A stretch of 64,000 bases of DNA from Methylomonas sp. AM2-LC. GTDB lineage: Bacteria; Pseudomonadota; Gammaproteobacteria; Methylococcales; Methylomonadaceae. The stretch is taken from assembly GCF_039904985.1 (NCBI RefSeq), contig NZ_CP157005.1, forward strand, positions 1,860,001 to 1,924,000. The letters are read 5' to 3'. Position 1 is the stretch's first letter. Each line of letters opens with the position of its first letter. Below the pieces are notes generated by a model that saw only the letters and a list, made by a program, of their open reading frames with translations, had not been told where the DNA came from and searched no databases. Of this stretch, positions 47,288 to 56,347 are shown piece by piece. Both the position numbers and the translations under genes were made by a program.

Positions 47288-48292
47288 CTAGTTGGGATCT
47301 GTAAGCATTTTTACGGTGACTGTACCATTTTGGCTGCGTGGCATACTAGGCTCAGCACTTATTAATGATAATACTTGTGCGGCGACATTGATGCCCGTCG
47401 CTTTGCGTATGCCAATGTAAGAGCTAGTTAGGCGTGGATTGATTTCAAGTAATAAAGGGCCGCGATGAGTGGTTTCAATAAAATCTATGCCGATATAACC
47501 CCAAAGTGAGGGTAGGGCAGTCGCTATGTCAGCGATTATCTCAAGGTAAACAGATTCGTACTGGCTGGAAGTGTTAACCAAACACGCCTTTAAATTAAAT
47601 GCCTGATTTTCTATAGCGACTAGTTGCTGGTTACAACATAATAACCAGGCTTTACCTTGTTTAAACAAGCAAGATAGGCTGGTGGCCTGACCCTCCATAA
47701 AGGGCTGGATGATATACTGCTCACTATTGTTTAATAGAGATATTTTCTGACTCAACTGCTGGTTTGCTTCTATGATTATGCTATCTTGGCATCCACAGCT
47801 ATCAATAGGTTTTACTACGCTACGTCCGACTATTTCCATGTAATCTTGATTGAGTAGTTGCGTCTCAACGCAAGGAATATTATGTGCGCTTAACACCTGA
47901 TAAGTTTTGAGTTTATTCGAACATAAGGCCACCATATCCGGCGGAGAGGCTAATAATAGTTTGTTTTGGCGTTTAACCAGCTCCGTTATACAGGTAAGAA
48001 TACCATTGGTTTCAGGTGCAATTGGCCATACGGCGTCACATTGGGCAATCAATTCCGGCAATATTGTCAGTATCTTGGTTTGTGATTGTACATAGACAAT
48101 TTCGGCGTTAGTGGGTAGATTAATGGTTTGGCAGCGTTGGTCTAAAGGGATAAGTAATTGTATGTTTTCCAGGCAACCTAAATCGTCTGTTAAGGCTTGT
48201 AGCATAAGACAGCCTTCAATTGCCAACGAGCTGGGTAGGGCTTGATCAGCAAAACCCCCTCCACAAATATATTCAAATACCAGTATTTTCAA
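47288..48292 (-). CDS. ATP-grasp ligase of the methanopterin/methylofuran island
   Basis: Protein of about 334 residues. The N-terminus MKILVFEYICGGG resembles that of archaeal MfnD-type ligases. An ATP-grasp fold follows, with KPIDSCGCQDS, YIIQPFMEGQATS and the metal-binding GIDFIE/LLLEINPRLTSSY. TTG 48292 gives this natural start; GTG 48301 adds three residues. It may attach glutamate in methylofuran or methanopterin side chains. Assignment to a particular step is inferred from the fold and the neighbours. The start is only 16 bp (8 from GTG) from the divergent HisA-like start. Confidence 0.75.
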   Translation of the reverse strand: MKILVFEYICGGGFADQALPSSLAIEGCLMLQALTDDLGCLENIQLLIPLDQRCQTINLPTNAEIVYVQSQTKILTILPELIAQCDAVWPIAPETNGILTCITELVKRQNKLLLASPPDMVALCSNKLKTYQVLSAHNIPCVETQLLNQDYMEIVGRSVVKPIDSCGCQDSIIIEANQQLSQKISLLNNSEQYIIQPFMEGQATSLSCLFKQGKAWLLCCNQQLVAIENQAFNLKACLVNTSSQYESVYLEIIADIATALPSLWGYIGIDFIETTHRGPLLLEINPRLTSSYIGIRKATGINVAAQVLSLISAEPSMPRSQNGTVTVKMLTDPN

Positions 48293-48308
48293 ACAGTGCA
48301 CCGAGTTT

Positions 48309-48986
48309 ATGCAGATTATTCCAGTGATAGATTTAAAAGATGGTCAGGTAGTACATGCTGTACGTGGTGAAAGAAGTACTTATAAACCGATTCATCTACA
48401 TTCTATTTTAACTGCCAGTAGTGCTTTTGAGGATGTATTGAATGCTTTTTTAACATTTTATCCATTTAAAACTTTCTATATTGCTGATCTCAATGCTATT
48501 TGTGGTATGGGTGATCATGCAGAATTAATACGCAATGTGCTTAAACAGCATCCTGATCGTGAGTTTTGGGTTGATAATGGTCGCCAGTTAGACTCGGTGA
48601 GTGTTGATTACCCTAAAAACTATAACGCCATCATCGCTACTGAATCTCAACAGGCGATGCCGCAACAGATTGATGAGCGTTTTATTTTGTCACTGGATTA
48701 TAAACAGCAAGCACTGGGTCATGTTGATTGGTTTATGCAGAGTGATTATTGGCCTGCGCGGATTATCGTAATGACGTTAGCTCGGGTGGGTAGTCAAGCC
48801 GGGCCGGATTTTGAAAAGTTGCAGTTATTAAAAAAAAGTTTTCCAGTTAAGCAATTTATTGCAGCGGGAGGGGTTCGGAATGGACAGGATTTACACGCAC
48901 TAGAAAACTTGGGTATGTCTGGAGTGCTTCTGGCAACCGCATTGCATACTGGCGCAATAAGGGCTAGTGATATCAGCGGGCGTTAA
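48309..48986 (+). CDS. HisA-like TIM-barrel protein of the C1 island
   Basis: Protein of 225 residues with the HisA/HisF fold: IPVIDLKDGQVVHAVRG at the start, FYIADLNAI, and the phosphate-binding FIAAGGVRNGQDL. It is not the histidine-pathway enzyme by context, since no his genes are near. Such homologues are part of the methylotroph tetrahydromethanopterin gene set and probably act on a phosphorylated intermediate; the step is not established. It has only a weak ribosome site (GAG) and lies head to head with the ATP-grasp gene. Confidence 0.78.
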   Translation: MQIIPVIDLKDGQVVHAVRGERSTYKPIHLHSILTASSAFEDVLNAFLTFYPFKTFYIADLNAICGMGDHAELIRNVLKQHPDREFWVDNGRQLDSVSVDYPKNYNAIIATESQQAMPQQIDERFILSLDYKQQALGHVDWFMQSDYWPARIIVMTLARVGSQAGPDFEKLQLLKKSFPVKQFIAAGGVRNGQDLHALENLGMSGVLLATALHTGAIRASDISGR

Positions 48987-49108
48987 AAAAGTGAAGAGCA
49001 TTAAACGCGATTGATGCGCCTGTTGGTGTCGGTACATCCCATACAGGTCTAGTTTATTGTTGAATGGTTACAATTCCCGTTAATAAGACGGTTAAATTTC
49101 AGGCAAAA

Positions 49109-49136
49109 AAATACCCCGGCTAGCCGAGGTATTTTT
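49109..49136 (-). terminator. Bidirectional terminator between the HisA-like gene and fae
   Basis: Hairpin TACCCCGGC-TA-GCCGAGGTA (49112-49131; one mismatch), with T-runs on both sides (ATTTTT on plus; seven A before it give T on minus). It serves fae, whose stop is at 49158, and could stop readthrough from the HisA-like gene. Confidence 0.85.
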
Positions 49137-49157
49137 AACAACCTTAGATACTAACGA

Positions 49158-49673
49158 TTATACGTTGTTAGCAGCGAATGGGTGTTTAGCGGCTGATTTA
49201 GCAGCAACAACTTCTTTAGCAGTTGGAGTGCCAGCAACAGCACGTGCAATAGCTTCTTTAGTTGCTTTGTAGTTGAATTCTTCGATTTTTGCATCGTCTT
49301 CAGCCAACCAGTGGATGAATACGCCAACAGAAATGAACAAATCGTCTGCTTCTTCAACAGGGATAGTGCCGTCTTCTACTGAATCAGCAACAGCCATGGC
49401 AACTGCACGTTGTGCAGGGCCAAACATTTGTACAGCTTGTTTAGAGCCTTTAATGGTTACTTTGTTGAACAAAATAGTTGCAGGTTTAACCAACAGGTTA
49501 GGAGCAACAACAGCTAACAGAGTAGAAAAGCCATCTTTGTTGTTTGTTAAAGCATTTGCAAACGCAGATTCAGCAGCTGAGCCACGTGGGCCAATGATTA
49601 AGTCGATGTGAGCAATTTCATTGCCGTCGCCAACCAAAGATTCACCAACGCGCAAGTTTGTAATTTTAGCCAT
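49158..49673 (-). CDS. fae: Formaldehyde-activating enzyme
   Basis: Protein of 171 residues. It joins formaldehyde to tetrahydromethanopterin, giving methylene-H4MPT, the entry of the H4MPT oxidation pathway. The sequence is typical of the family: [19 protein letters not shown], where His22 corresponds to the catalytic histidine, followed by [13 protein letters not shown] and [10 protein letters not shown]. It has a strong ribosome site (AAGGGGAT), and a terminator follows directly, so it is probably highly expressed as its own unit. Cytoplasmic. Confidence 0.96.
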   Translation of the reverse strand: MAKITNLRVGESLVGDGNEIAHIDLIIGPRGSAAESAFANALTNNKDGFSTLLAVVAPNLLVKPATILFNKVTIKGSKQAVQMFGPAQRAVAMAVADSVEDGTIPVEEADDLFISVGVFIHWLAEDDAKIEEFNYKATKEAIARAVAGTPTAKEVVAAKSAAKHPFAANNV

Positions 49674-49768
49674 TTTTAAAATATCCCCTTATAAAGAATG
49701 TAAGTTAAATCAAATAGAACTGGATTATGTTCAATCATTGTCATTATTGCGTAATCTTTCTGTGTAAC

Positions 49769-50632
49769 TTAGTGGGTTTTAAAGTTGCCACCAAGCTCTT
49801 GCAGAAATATCACCAATACTGCCGCTACCGTAATATCAGCGGTAGTACCCGGATTAATTTTTTTAGCTTTAAAAGCCTTGTCTAGTGCAAAAAGCCTAGG
49901 CATAAGCTCTTCGTGCTGCACGGAATTTTTTAAGGCTTTGCAAAGCTCAACCATTTCCGATTTTATCCACGCCGAGTACAGCTTTCCATACTTTCGCTCA
50001 ATATGACTATCAGGATAACGCGCCAACATTTCACAAAATATCGTTAATGCAGACCAACCACAATTGCCAGACAAAACGAAAGCACGATTATACTCGAAAA
50101 TAGCGAATTCAAAAATATCTTTAAAACAATTTGTGTACTGTAACGCAATTCTGTCATGCGGACTTGACAGAATCATGGCTTCTAGTAATGTAATTTCTGC
50201 GGGTTGGTGGACATCGTGTTGTTCGGTAGACCCCAGTCCGCCAGGTGCAGCAAGACTAATCGCTTTAAATGTCCAGTCGGCATCCATACGCGTAGTATTA
50301 GCCAATACATCTGCTAGAGCAGTTCGTAAGTCCTGCGAGGTTTTTTGCTGCATGGCAGCTTGTAATAAAGGGGCGCAAAGTAAAATGATACCCAGATTGG
50401 TATTACAAGCCACAGCCTCTCGAGTGGCTTTAACTGCGTAATAAATTTTTTCGCCCAAACACCAGGCCGGATTCGTCAATGCAGGCGCACTGACTGCCGC
50501 GCTAACCCGAAAATCGTCTACCGTCATATCGTGGGCAGCGCTATAAATACTCACATTGCCCGGTTTAAAGGCCTGTAATTCTGTTTCACAGGCTTGCAGG
50601 TAAGCTGTCGTTAATTGCTCAGGGCTAAGCAC
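49769..50632 (-). CDS. CitG-like protein (orf7-type) of the methanopterin island
   Basis: Protein of 287 residues of the triphosphoribosyl-dephospho-CoA synthase fold, with LETELQAFKPGNVS, AAPGGLGSTEQHDV and PGTTADITVAA. In methylotrophs a gene of this type (orf7) is conserved between mch and fae and needed for the H4MPT pathway; the order here matches. The reaction is not established. It overlaps the upstream ATP-grasp gene by 22 bp. Confidence 0.83.
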   Translation of the reverse strand: MLSPEQLTTAYLQACETELQAFKPGNVSIYSAAHDMTVDDFRVSAAVSAPALTNPAWCLGEKIYYAVKATREAVACNTNLGIILLCAPLLQAAMQQKTSQDLRTALADVLANTTRMDADWTFKAISLAAPGGLGSTEQHDVHQPAEITLLEAMILSSPHDRIALQYTNCFKDIFEFAIFEYNRAFVLSGNCGWSALTIFCEMLARYPDSHIERKYGKLYSAWIKSEMVELCKALKNSVQHEELMPRLFALDKAFKAKKINPGTTADITVAAVLVIFLQELGGNFKTH

Positions 50633-51528
50633 GCGGGTACCTGCTGTACATGTCTATCCAGTAAATCATTAGCCAAATTAGCCGCAATATCTATATGACA
50701 AACGCTCTGCAAGCCTTTCCAGGCTGGAACGCTATTCACTTCGATAATAATGTAATTGCCTTGATGGTCTTTGATAATATCGACACCCGCATAATCCATC
50801 TGCAAAGTGCGTGTAGCGCGAATTGCCAGATCTGCCAGTTGAGAATTTAGCACAATGCTATCGCAAGAGGCGCCGCGCGCTACATTGTTTAGCCAGGAAA
50901 TGCCGCTTCTACGCATAGCCGCCACAGCACGGCCATTAATGACAAATACGCGAATATCATAAAAGCCATCCCCTTCACATTCAATAAAACGTTGTAGGTA
51001 ATAAATGCCATGACTACTGGTTAACCAAAGTAAATCGGTCGATTTTTCAATACGGCGTATACCTTCGCCCTGCGAACCAAATAAAGGTTTGCTGATTAAA
51101 AAATGCCCGGCTGCCAATTGTTGTGCGCACACTGTTTGTGCCGCTTCGTGGTCGCGCAATACCCAGGTAGGAGGGGTTGGTAAACCGGCGTTTTGCAGTA
51201 AAAAACTGGTCATGCCTTTATCAACGCTCAGTTCAATGGCTCGCCCGTCGTTATAAACTGGCACTCCTAGCGTTTTTAAGGCGTGTAAAATATCCAGATA
51301 AAACACCACTTCTTCCAGTGATCCGCCCGGCACGCCACGCACAAACACTGCATCGGGTAACTGATATTCAAAACCCGGTAATAATACCGGCAAGGCGTGG
51401 TCATTAATTTGTAAACGGCAATCTGTTAAAGAAACATAATGTGTCAGGCAATCGCGTGCGGCAAACGCCTGGCTAAGCTGTTTACCGTGCCAGCCGGGGT
51501 CGTCAGTAATAATGGCAATATTTAGCAA
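50611..51528 (-). CDS. RimK-like ATP-grasp ligase (orf5-type)
   Basis: Protein of 305 residues. ATP-grasp core: LISKPLFGSQGEGIRRIEK (P-loop-like), YLQRFIE, RVFVINGRAVAAMRR, and metal ligands VDIIKDHQGNYIIIEVNSVPAWKG. RimK/MptN-type ligases add glutamate to cofactor precursors. Its place after mch and before the CitG-like gene is that of orf5 in known methylotroph clusters. The 22-bp overlap with the next gene shows cotranscription. Confidence 0.83.
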   Translation of the reverse strand: MLNIAIITDDPGWHGKQLSQAFAARDCLTHYVSLTDCRLQINDHALPVLLPGFEYQLPDAVFVRGVPGGSLEEVVFYLDILHALKTLGVPVYNDGRAIELSVDKGMTSFLLQNAGLPTPPTWVLRDHEAAQTVCAQQLAAGHFLISKPLFGSQGEGIRRIEKSTDLLWLTSSHGIYYLQRFIECEGDGFYDIRVFVINGRAVAAMRRSGISWLNNVARGASCDSIVLNSQLADLAIRATRTLQMDYAGVDIIKDHQGNYIIIEVNSVPAWKGLQSVCHIDIAANLANDLLDRHVQQVPACLALSN

Positions 51529-51725
51529 TGGAATTTTAATGGGTTGGTGCTATGTTGATTAACAATGTGCGGGTGATGGATTTAAGCTAAGCTGCTACAA
51601 AACCCTAATGTCATTGCGTAAAAATGACCGCCCATCCATCGATAAACTTGCGACGAACGGTCATTATCAGTCTTAATAAAAAACGACTGGCAAAGCATAG
51701 GTAACAATTAATAAGTCAGTCCGTA

Positions 51726-51792
51726 GGATGTGCCAACCATCGGGCGGCGCATCTGCCGAGACCAATGTGCCTTAGAATCGTTCGGCATATCC
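51726..51792. repeat. REP element between mch and the RimK-like gene
   Basis: A 28-bp unit at 51726-51753 (GGATGTGCCAACCATCGGGC then GGCGCATC) matches the 19599 unit at 27 of 28 positions. A degenerate inverted end follows at 51780-51792. It lies in a 305-bp gap inside the leftward C1 island. Confidence 0.78.
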
Positions 51793-51833
51793 AACAAACT
51801 TATGCGTATCAATACAAATAACCGAGTTACTCG

Positions 51834-52820
51834 TTATTTAAAACCAAAAGACAAATCCAATAATTCATTATCTAGCTTGCCAGCGCGGAAGCTTTTGCCC
51901 GACTCTACAGCGGTGACTATTACGCTGGCTGGGCTAAACAACATGGCGTCGATTTTAAAAAAATCATATTCATACGCTTTAAAGATTTCGGCAAAGGGTT
52001 TGCCATAGTCTTTAGAAGTGGAGCTGGGTAACTCGTTCGCCAATTTTTCAGCCGCTTCATCACTGCCTTTGACAAACAAATGCACCTGACCTGCAAACAG
52101 AATGGCATCGTTAGTACGCCCCATCGCTTTTACAAAATTTGGATGCGGAGGGCAAATGGGGGCGCTACCTGTGCCATCAATAATGTTTTCCAATGGAAAA
52201 TGTAAGGCATGCGCTTTATGCATAGCCACTTCCAACACTCGGCCGACAACCTGTACACCACCGGCCAAGCTGCTGGTAGGCGTAACAATAACTGTCAATT
52301 GGCTAGGGGCAATACCGCAAGCATTAGCCACTTTCTCAATAATTTCTACGGGTGGAATGGCATCATTTTCGATAACCAGTGCGGTTTGTGTAGCGCTATC
52401 ACGATAGTCCAATTCTTTATAGAGTTCTTCGACAGGTTCTACCACGCCTTCTTTAATTTTGGTCGCCATTGCACGTGCTGGACCAGAACCTAAAGCATAA
52501 TATTTGCCATGCGACATACTCCAACCCGCATACTGACTGCCCAGACAAGATAGGACTGGATTGCTGGAATGTACATTAATAGTTAACGGCCAATGTGCAG
52601 TATAGCAAGACTGTGAAAGGGTTGCTGTTCCCAAGCCACCCATACAAATTTCGGTAATAATGCGTCCAGCTTCCAATCCGCCAGGTACGTTAATACCTGC
52701 ATCAATAATGGTGCAACCGTTATCCAGTTTTTCAATGCCTAAACGCAGTTTATCGGCATGGTCAAGTAAGTACTGAACCAAGGGTTGAGAGAGTTTGTTA
52801 ACACTAGCCTGATATTGCAT
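51834..52820 (-). CDS. mch: Methenyltetrahydromethanopterin cyclohydrolase
   Basis: Protein of 328 residues, the family's usual length. It interconverts methenyl- and formyl-H4MPT in formaldehyde oxidation. Recognisable segments: [23 protein letters not shown] broken over two strands, [34 protein letters not shown]. The start overlaps the upstream ATP-grasp gene by 17 bp. Cytoplasmic. Confidence 0.96.
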   Translation of the reverse strand: MQYQASVNKLSQPLVQYLLDHADKLRLGIEKLDNGCTIIDAGINVPGGLEAGRIITEICMGGLGTATLSQSCYTAHWPLTINVHSSNPVLSCLGSQYAGWSMSHGKYYALGSGPARAMATKIKEGVVEPVEELYKELDYRDSATQTALVIENDAIPPVEIIEKVANACGIAPSQLTVIVTPTSSLAGGVQVVGRVLEVAMHKAHALHFPLENIIDGTGSAPICPPHPNFVKAMGRTNDAILFAGQVHLFVKGSDEAAEKLANELPSSTSKDYGKPFAEIFKAYEYDFFKIDAMLFSPASVIVTAVESGKSFRAGKLDNELLDLSFGFK

Positions 52821-53931
52821 GTTGATAAGAACCTGTTTTTAAAATATTTTCGATTAAGTGCTGTCGGTACAATAATTGATCCGACAGCTGTTGCACCGTA
52901 TTTTCTGCGGCAATGATACTGCAAATTGGTTGTCCCTTGCCAATAATTACGCCAGCCGCAGGTATGTCATGTACCCAGTCCGGCCACTGTATATCATCAG
53001 GTATTTGTATTGTGAACGCTGCAAATACAATTTGATAAGCGCATGGCGTTGTCGCTTGTGTTGAAAGGGTAGGCAAACTGCCCAGGCAGGCTTGCATATG
53101 CCAGTTAAATACGTCCGCTCCATACAATTGTGCACTGGCTGGTGGCCTAGCGTTAATTTCCAACAAATAACACTGCTCATCCAGCACTATAAAATCCAGG
53201 CTAGCCAAGCCTTGTAAGGAATAAACAGGCAATAGTTTTTCTAATACACGGCTGAGTAGAGCTTGATTTTGCAGACTCAATTCTGCACCATTTGCTACTC
53301 CAGCAAACAGAAATTCTTGATCATCAATAGCGTGTGTCCATTGATGGTTATATCCCAGTATCCTGAATTGGTTGTTACAGGCCAAAAATGTGACAGACAT
53401 AGGCTGTCCAGGTAAATACTGCTGCCAATACCCCATATTAATAGCAGCATCATCCGTGACACTAATGAAACGAATCTCTTGCCCCCCTTGCGAATAAAAG
53501 GGCTTAAATAAATAGTTTTTGGTTTCGATTGGTTTACAAAATAAGCTGTGTGGATAGGTAATGCCCAGCTGGGTCAATTGTTTAAAAAAATCAGGTTTAT
53601 CCAATAAACGTTGAAACACCAGCGGAGCCGTGCCTAAAAGCAGCCCCTGTGCAGCCAAAAATTCTAAACTTTCTGGGAAAGCTTCAAAACCGCTGCCGTA
53701 AATAATATAGTTAAAGGTGTGATGTTTTTGCAGTTTAGCGATGGCGGGTTTTAATTCTGCCAAGCTTAAATCATTTACCCGCTTACATGACATTGCCAGT
53801 TGCAGAGTATCCATATCGGCAAAGCAATCAACGGCAATCGAATAATAGCCCGCAGCAACGGCTAATTGCACCAGCATGCGTGCTGATTGGGCAATAATTA
53901 ACAGCGTTGCAGGTGGCTGAAAAGGTGGCAT
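52804..53931 (-). CDS. ATP-grasp protein upstream of mch
   Basis: Protein of 375 residues. N-terminal Rossmann-like half, then the ATP-grasp half with [28 protein letters not shown], and metal ligands [29 protein letters not shown]-grasp genes of this kind (orf17/orf9 sets) recur in methylotroph H4MPT islands. The ligation step is not known. First gene of the leftward unit with mch. Confidence 0.8.
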   Translation of the reverse strand: MPPFQPPATLLIIAQSARMLVQLAVAAGYYSIAVDCFADMDTLQLAMSCKRVNDLSLAELKPAIAKLQKHHTFNYIIYGSGFEAFPESLEFLAAQGLLLGTAPLVFQRLLDKPDFFKQLTQLGITYPHSLFCKPIETKNYLFKPFYSQGGQEIRFISVTDDAAINMGYWQQYLPGQPMSVTFLACNNQFRILGYNHQWTHAIDDQEFLFAGVANGAELSLQNQALLSRVLEKLLPVYSLQGLASLDFIVLDEQCYLLEINARPPASAQLYGADVFNWHMQACLGSLPTLSTQATTPCAYQIVFAAFTIQIPDDIQWPDWVHDIPAAGVIIGKGQPICSIIAAENTVQQLSDQLLYRQHLIENILKTGSYQHAISG

Positions 53932-54027
53932 AAACGGGTAGGGCAGTTGTGCAATTTGGGCATTATGCTACGCATGAATAAATAAATCTGGATTTTTAAA
54001 AAATATCTGGGATAATAGTCGGCTAAT

Positions 54028-54117
54028 GGAGAGCTGGCTGAGCGGTCGAAAGCGGCGGTCTTGAAAACCGTTGAGGGTTTATCCCCTCCTGGGGTTCGAA
54101 TCCCTAGCTCTCCGCCA
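54028..54117 (+). tRNA. tRNA-Ser (UGA)
   Basis: Cloverleaf with the long variable arm of a serine tRNA. Acceptor GGAGAGC pairs with GCTCTCC; anticodon loop CTTGAAA has TGA; T loop TTCGAAT; the 3' CCA is encoded (54115-54117). A phage integrase gene ends 67 bp downstream, so the 3' half is the probable attachment site of the prophage. Confidence 0.97.
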
Positions 54118-54161
54118 TTTTCAAACACTTAGCAACATTCGGCGTTGTATAAGTTTCGTGC

Positions 54162-54185
54162 AATTGCTGAAGCGCTTCAGCAATT
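54162..54185. repeat. 24-bp perfect palindrome at the integrase stop codon
   Basis: Arm AATTGCTGAAGC (54162-54173) followed by its exact complement through 54185. It overlaps the integrase stop codon and lies 45 bp from the tRNA. There is no T-run on either side, so it is more like a protein-binding site or a loop-forming 3' end than an intrinsic terminator. Confidence 0.75.
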
Positions 54186-55248
54186 AACGCGTTGGGTCCA
54201 CTGAATCCCCTTTTCTTCTGTACACTTTTTGTGTAATTCTGCTGTCCGAATGTCCGAGTAGTTTGCTGGCGTGGTCGAGTTCGATATCACTGGCTGCTTT
54301 GGGGCGGATGTCTCTAAATTGAAATTCTTTTATTCTTAAGGCCAGTTCGGCGTTGCCGTCTTCGAGCGCTGCGAGCGCTGCGGTGTGTCTGGCGTTGTCG
54401 AATCGGGTGCGGCGCATGGAGTAGGTGAGTTTTTCGCCGGATTCTGAGGCGATGAGGAACATGCTTTTTATTTTGTGGGGGCGGGACTTTATTTCGTCGA
54501 CCAGGTTGTAGAGGTTGCTGCCGGGTTCCATAAGAATACGTAGTTTTTTGTTAGTTTTTCCTTGTTTTATTTCGAGTGCGCCGTTGCGGATGTCGGTGAG
54601 TTTCATCAGCAGGATATCGGCAGGGCGTTGGCCTGTTAGGTAGGCAAGTTCCATGGCGTCTTTAAGTTCTTGGCAGGCGTGATCCATGACGGATTGGTAG
54701 ACGTCGTCTTCTGCGTAGTAGTCTCGCGAGTTTTCTTTGTTCTTTTTGATGCCAAAGCAGGGGTTGTCTTTGCAGTAGCCTTGTTCGCGTGCCCAGTTGA
54801 AGATGGCGGACAGGGTTGATATTTCTCGGTTGGCGCGGCTGGGGGCGGTTTTGCCGCGTCCGTCTCTGTATTGGGCAATGTGTTTTGGTTGCACGTTGTC
54901 TATGGGTACGTGGGCGTAGACGGTGCGCAGGAATTTTAGCTCTGCTTTGTTGTCTTTTTGGGTGCGCGGGGCTTTGGTTGGTATGACTTCTGCCTCGTAG
55001 CGGTCGAAAAGCGCGGCCATGGTGTTGGCGTCTGCAGGTGGGGCGATTTGTTCAAGTTCTGCCCATTTGCGTTTGGCCTGGTTGAGATCGGTACCGAGGG
55101 GGATTTGTTTGCGTTTGCCGTTTTCGTAGCCTTGGTAGTAGTACGATTGCCACGTTTGGCCGTGTTTGCCTTTGCGCACGACACGGATCATGCGTGGGGG
55201 GAGATCGGCGCCGGTGCTTTTGGGTTGGCCGGGGAGTTTGGGTGTCAT
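54184..55248 (-). CDS. int: Phage tyrosine integrase
   Basis: Protein of 354 residues. N-terminal arm and core-binding domains reach to about 165. The catalytic domain follows, with YLTGQRPADILLMKL (first Arg), FQFRDIRPKAASDI (second Arg, with Arg rather than His two places before, as in many phage integrases) and LLGHSDSRITQKVYRR (His and nucleophile Tyr). It reads towards the tRNA attachment site. The start overlaps the DUF4224 gene by 4 bp. Confidence 0.95.
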   Translation of the reverse strand: MTPKLPGQPKSTGADLPPRMIRVVRKGKHGQTWQSYYYQGYENGKRKQIPLGTDLNQAKRKWAELEQIAPPADANTMAALFDRYEAEVIPTKAPRTQKDNKAELKFLRTVYAHVPIDNVQPKHIAQYRDGRGKTAPSRANREISTLSAIFNWAREQGYCKDNPCFGIKKNKENSRDYYAEDDVYQSVMDHACQELKDAMELAYLTGQRPADILLMKLTDIRNGALEIKQGKTNKKLRILMEPGSNLYNLVDEIKSRPHKIKSMFLIASESGEKLTYSMRRTRFDNARHTAALAALEDGNAELALRIKEFQFRDIRPKAASDIELDHASKLLGHSDSRITQKVYRRKGDSVDPTR

Positions 55249-55463
55249 ACGAATATACTAAAGTTGGGTTCTATTTTTGGTTGGGCGCCGACGTTGTGGC
55301 CACAGCCTTGGCGTTGGCGGCAATATTCGCGGTTGACTACGGGGCAGTTGGCCGCGTTGATAGTGTACACCCACCCGTTTGCCGTTAGCCATTGGCATTG
55401 TTTTTTGGGTTGTATCCAGCCGGTTAGGCTGGCGAGTTCTTGGGGGGTTAGGAATTCGGTCAT
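55245..55463 (-). CDS. DUF4224 phage protein (excisionase-like)
   Basis: Protein of 72 residues beginning MTEFLTPQELASLTG, the DUF4224 pattern of small helix-turn-helix proteins placed directly upstream of phage integrases; the group may act as excisionase. The C-terminal part (CPVVNREYCRQRQGCG) is longer than usual. The 4-bp overlap (ATGA) with int indicates coupled translation. Confidence 0.78.
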   Translation of the reverse strand: MTEFLTPQELASLTGWIQPKKQCQWLTANGWVYTINAANCPVVNREYCRQRQGCGHNVGAQPKIEPNFSIFV

Positions 55464-55470
55464 GTGTCAC

Positions 55471-55764
55471 CTATACCTTATAATGCTTTCTTTTTCTTGG
55501 GTCAGATGCTCCTGGGCGCATTTCCGTATTTGCGCCGCAACTGCATTTCTTAAACACCAATCGCATTCGGTGAAAGTGATTAGCTTCGCAACCCGGCGCA
55601 TGGTGCAAGTTATCAACTTTTTGCGTGTTTAGCCTCCAGTTAAAGAGCCATTCAAAATTGCCTTGATGATCAATCATGATGGTTTTAAACATTCCATGAT
55701 TTACTTTCCAGATTTTAAATTTGCACAATAGGTATGTGATTTTTCTTTGATGCTTAGATACCAT
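55471..55764 (-). CDS. Hypothetical phage protein
   Basis: Protein of 97 residues, no family recognised. Basic, with C-S-C-G and further Cys/His (HHAPGCEANHFH), which could bind metal. It starts at the stop of the integrase-like fragment and ends 7 bp before the DUF4224 gene, within the leftward operon. Confidence 0.55.
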   Translation of the reverse strand: MVSKHQRKITYLLCKFKIWKVNHGMFKTIMIDHQGNFEWLFNWRLNTQKVDNLHHAPGCEANHFHRMRLVFKKCSCGANTEMRPGASDPRKRKHYKV

Positions 55765-56027
55765 TACTCTTCTCCTGCTGGTTTAACTTGGGCGGGTTTT
55801 CTGTCGTATACATCAACCATGGCGGCGGTTTTATGGCCGCTGGCTCTTTGTTTGTCTCCGAATGTATCTGATACTCCTTTGGCTTTGAGTTGATGGAATT
55901 TAAAGCGGGATAATCCTAGCGCTTCTGCTTTGGTCATTAGCCTGGTCCATTCGGCAAAAGTTTGGTTGAATTTGCCGTCTCCTCGGGCATTAAATGCGAC
56001 TTGTGTGGGGCTTATGATGCCAGGCAT
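55764..56027 (-). CDS. Integrase C-terminal fragment
   Basis: Protein of 87 residues that matches only the last part of a tyrosine recombinase: RFKFHQLKAKGVSDTFG, ASGHKTAAMVDVYDRK (His and nucleophile Tyr). The first catalytic Arg and the core-binding domain are absent, so it cannot recombine DNA alone. It has a clean start coupled to the MazG-like stop (TAATG) and sits in frame in the operon, so it may be translated. It is not a copy of the integrase at 54184. Confidence 0.7.
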   Translation of the reverse strand: MPGIISPTQVAFNARGDGKFNQTFAEWTRLMTKAEALGLSRFKFHQLKAKGVSDTFGDKQRASGHKTAAMVDVYDRKPAQVKPAGEE

Positions 56028-56347
56028 TAGCTATTATCAATTGGATAAATAATTGGATCATTTAATGTTCCACAAGCCTTGTTGGAATAATTAAGAAACC
56101 TTTCAACTTTTTGTTTTTTTGCTTCAATTTTGGTTCTTGATAACCCGCATTTGCCTTGCCGTTCAGTAACAATCATTTCGTATATGGCAAGCACATCGTT
56201 CATTTCTTCAAATATTCTTTCTTCATTTGTTAAATCTTGACCAGGCTGAACTTCATCCATTGAAAATCGAGCTGCTTTAGAGGCGCGTTGCGCAACTTCG
56301 GAACATTCTTCGGACAATATAAAAAGTAGATGTTCAAGTCGATTCAT
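56027..56347 (-). CDS. MazG-like nucleotide pyrophosphohydrolase family protein
   Basis: Protein of 106 residues from ATG 56347 (the longer frame to 56416 overlaps the preceding gene and lacks a ribosome site). The helical ILSEECSEVAQRASKAARF and EEMNDVLAIYEMI segments give the acidic E-E-x-x-E and E-x-x-D pattern of MazG-type enzymes that hydrolyse nucleoside triphosphates, common in phages. Confidence 0.75.
   Translation of the reverse strand: MNRLEHLLFILSEECSEVAQRASKAARFSMDEVQPGQDLTNEERIFEEMNDVLAIYEMIVTERQGKCGLSRTKIEAKKQKVERFLNYSNKACGTLNDPIIYPIDNS

Noticed and set aside
48309..48986. Histidine biosynthesis gene hisA
   Set aside because: The fold matches, but no his genes are nearby and the setting is the methanopterin island, so a C1-cofactor role is favoured.
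54958..55632. A 224-codon plus-strand frame
   Set aside because: It lies antisense to the integrase and its neighbour, has no ribosome site or family pattern, and arises from the GC-skewed coding of those genes.
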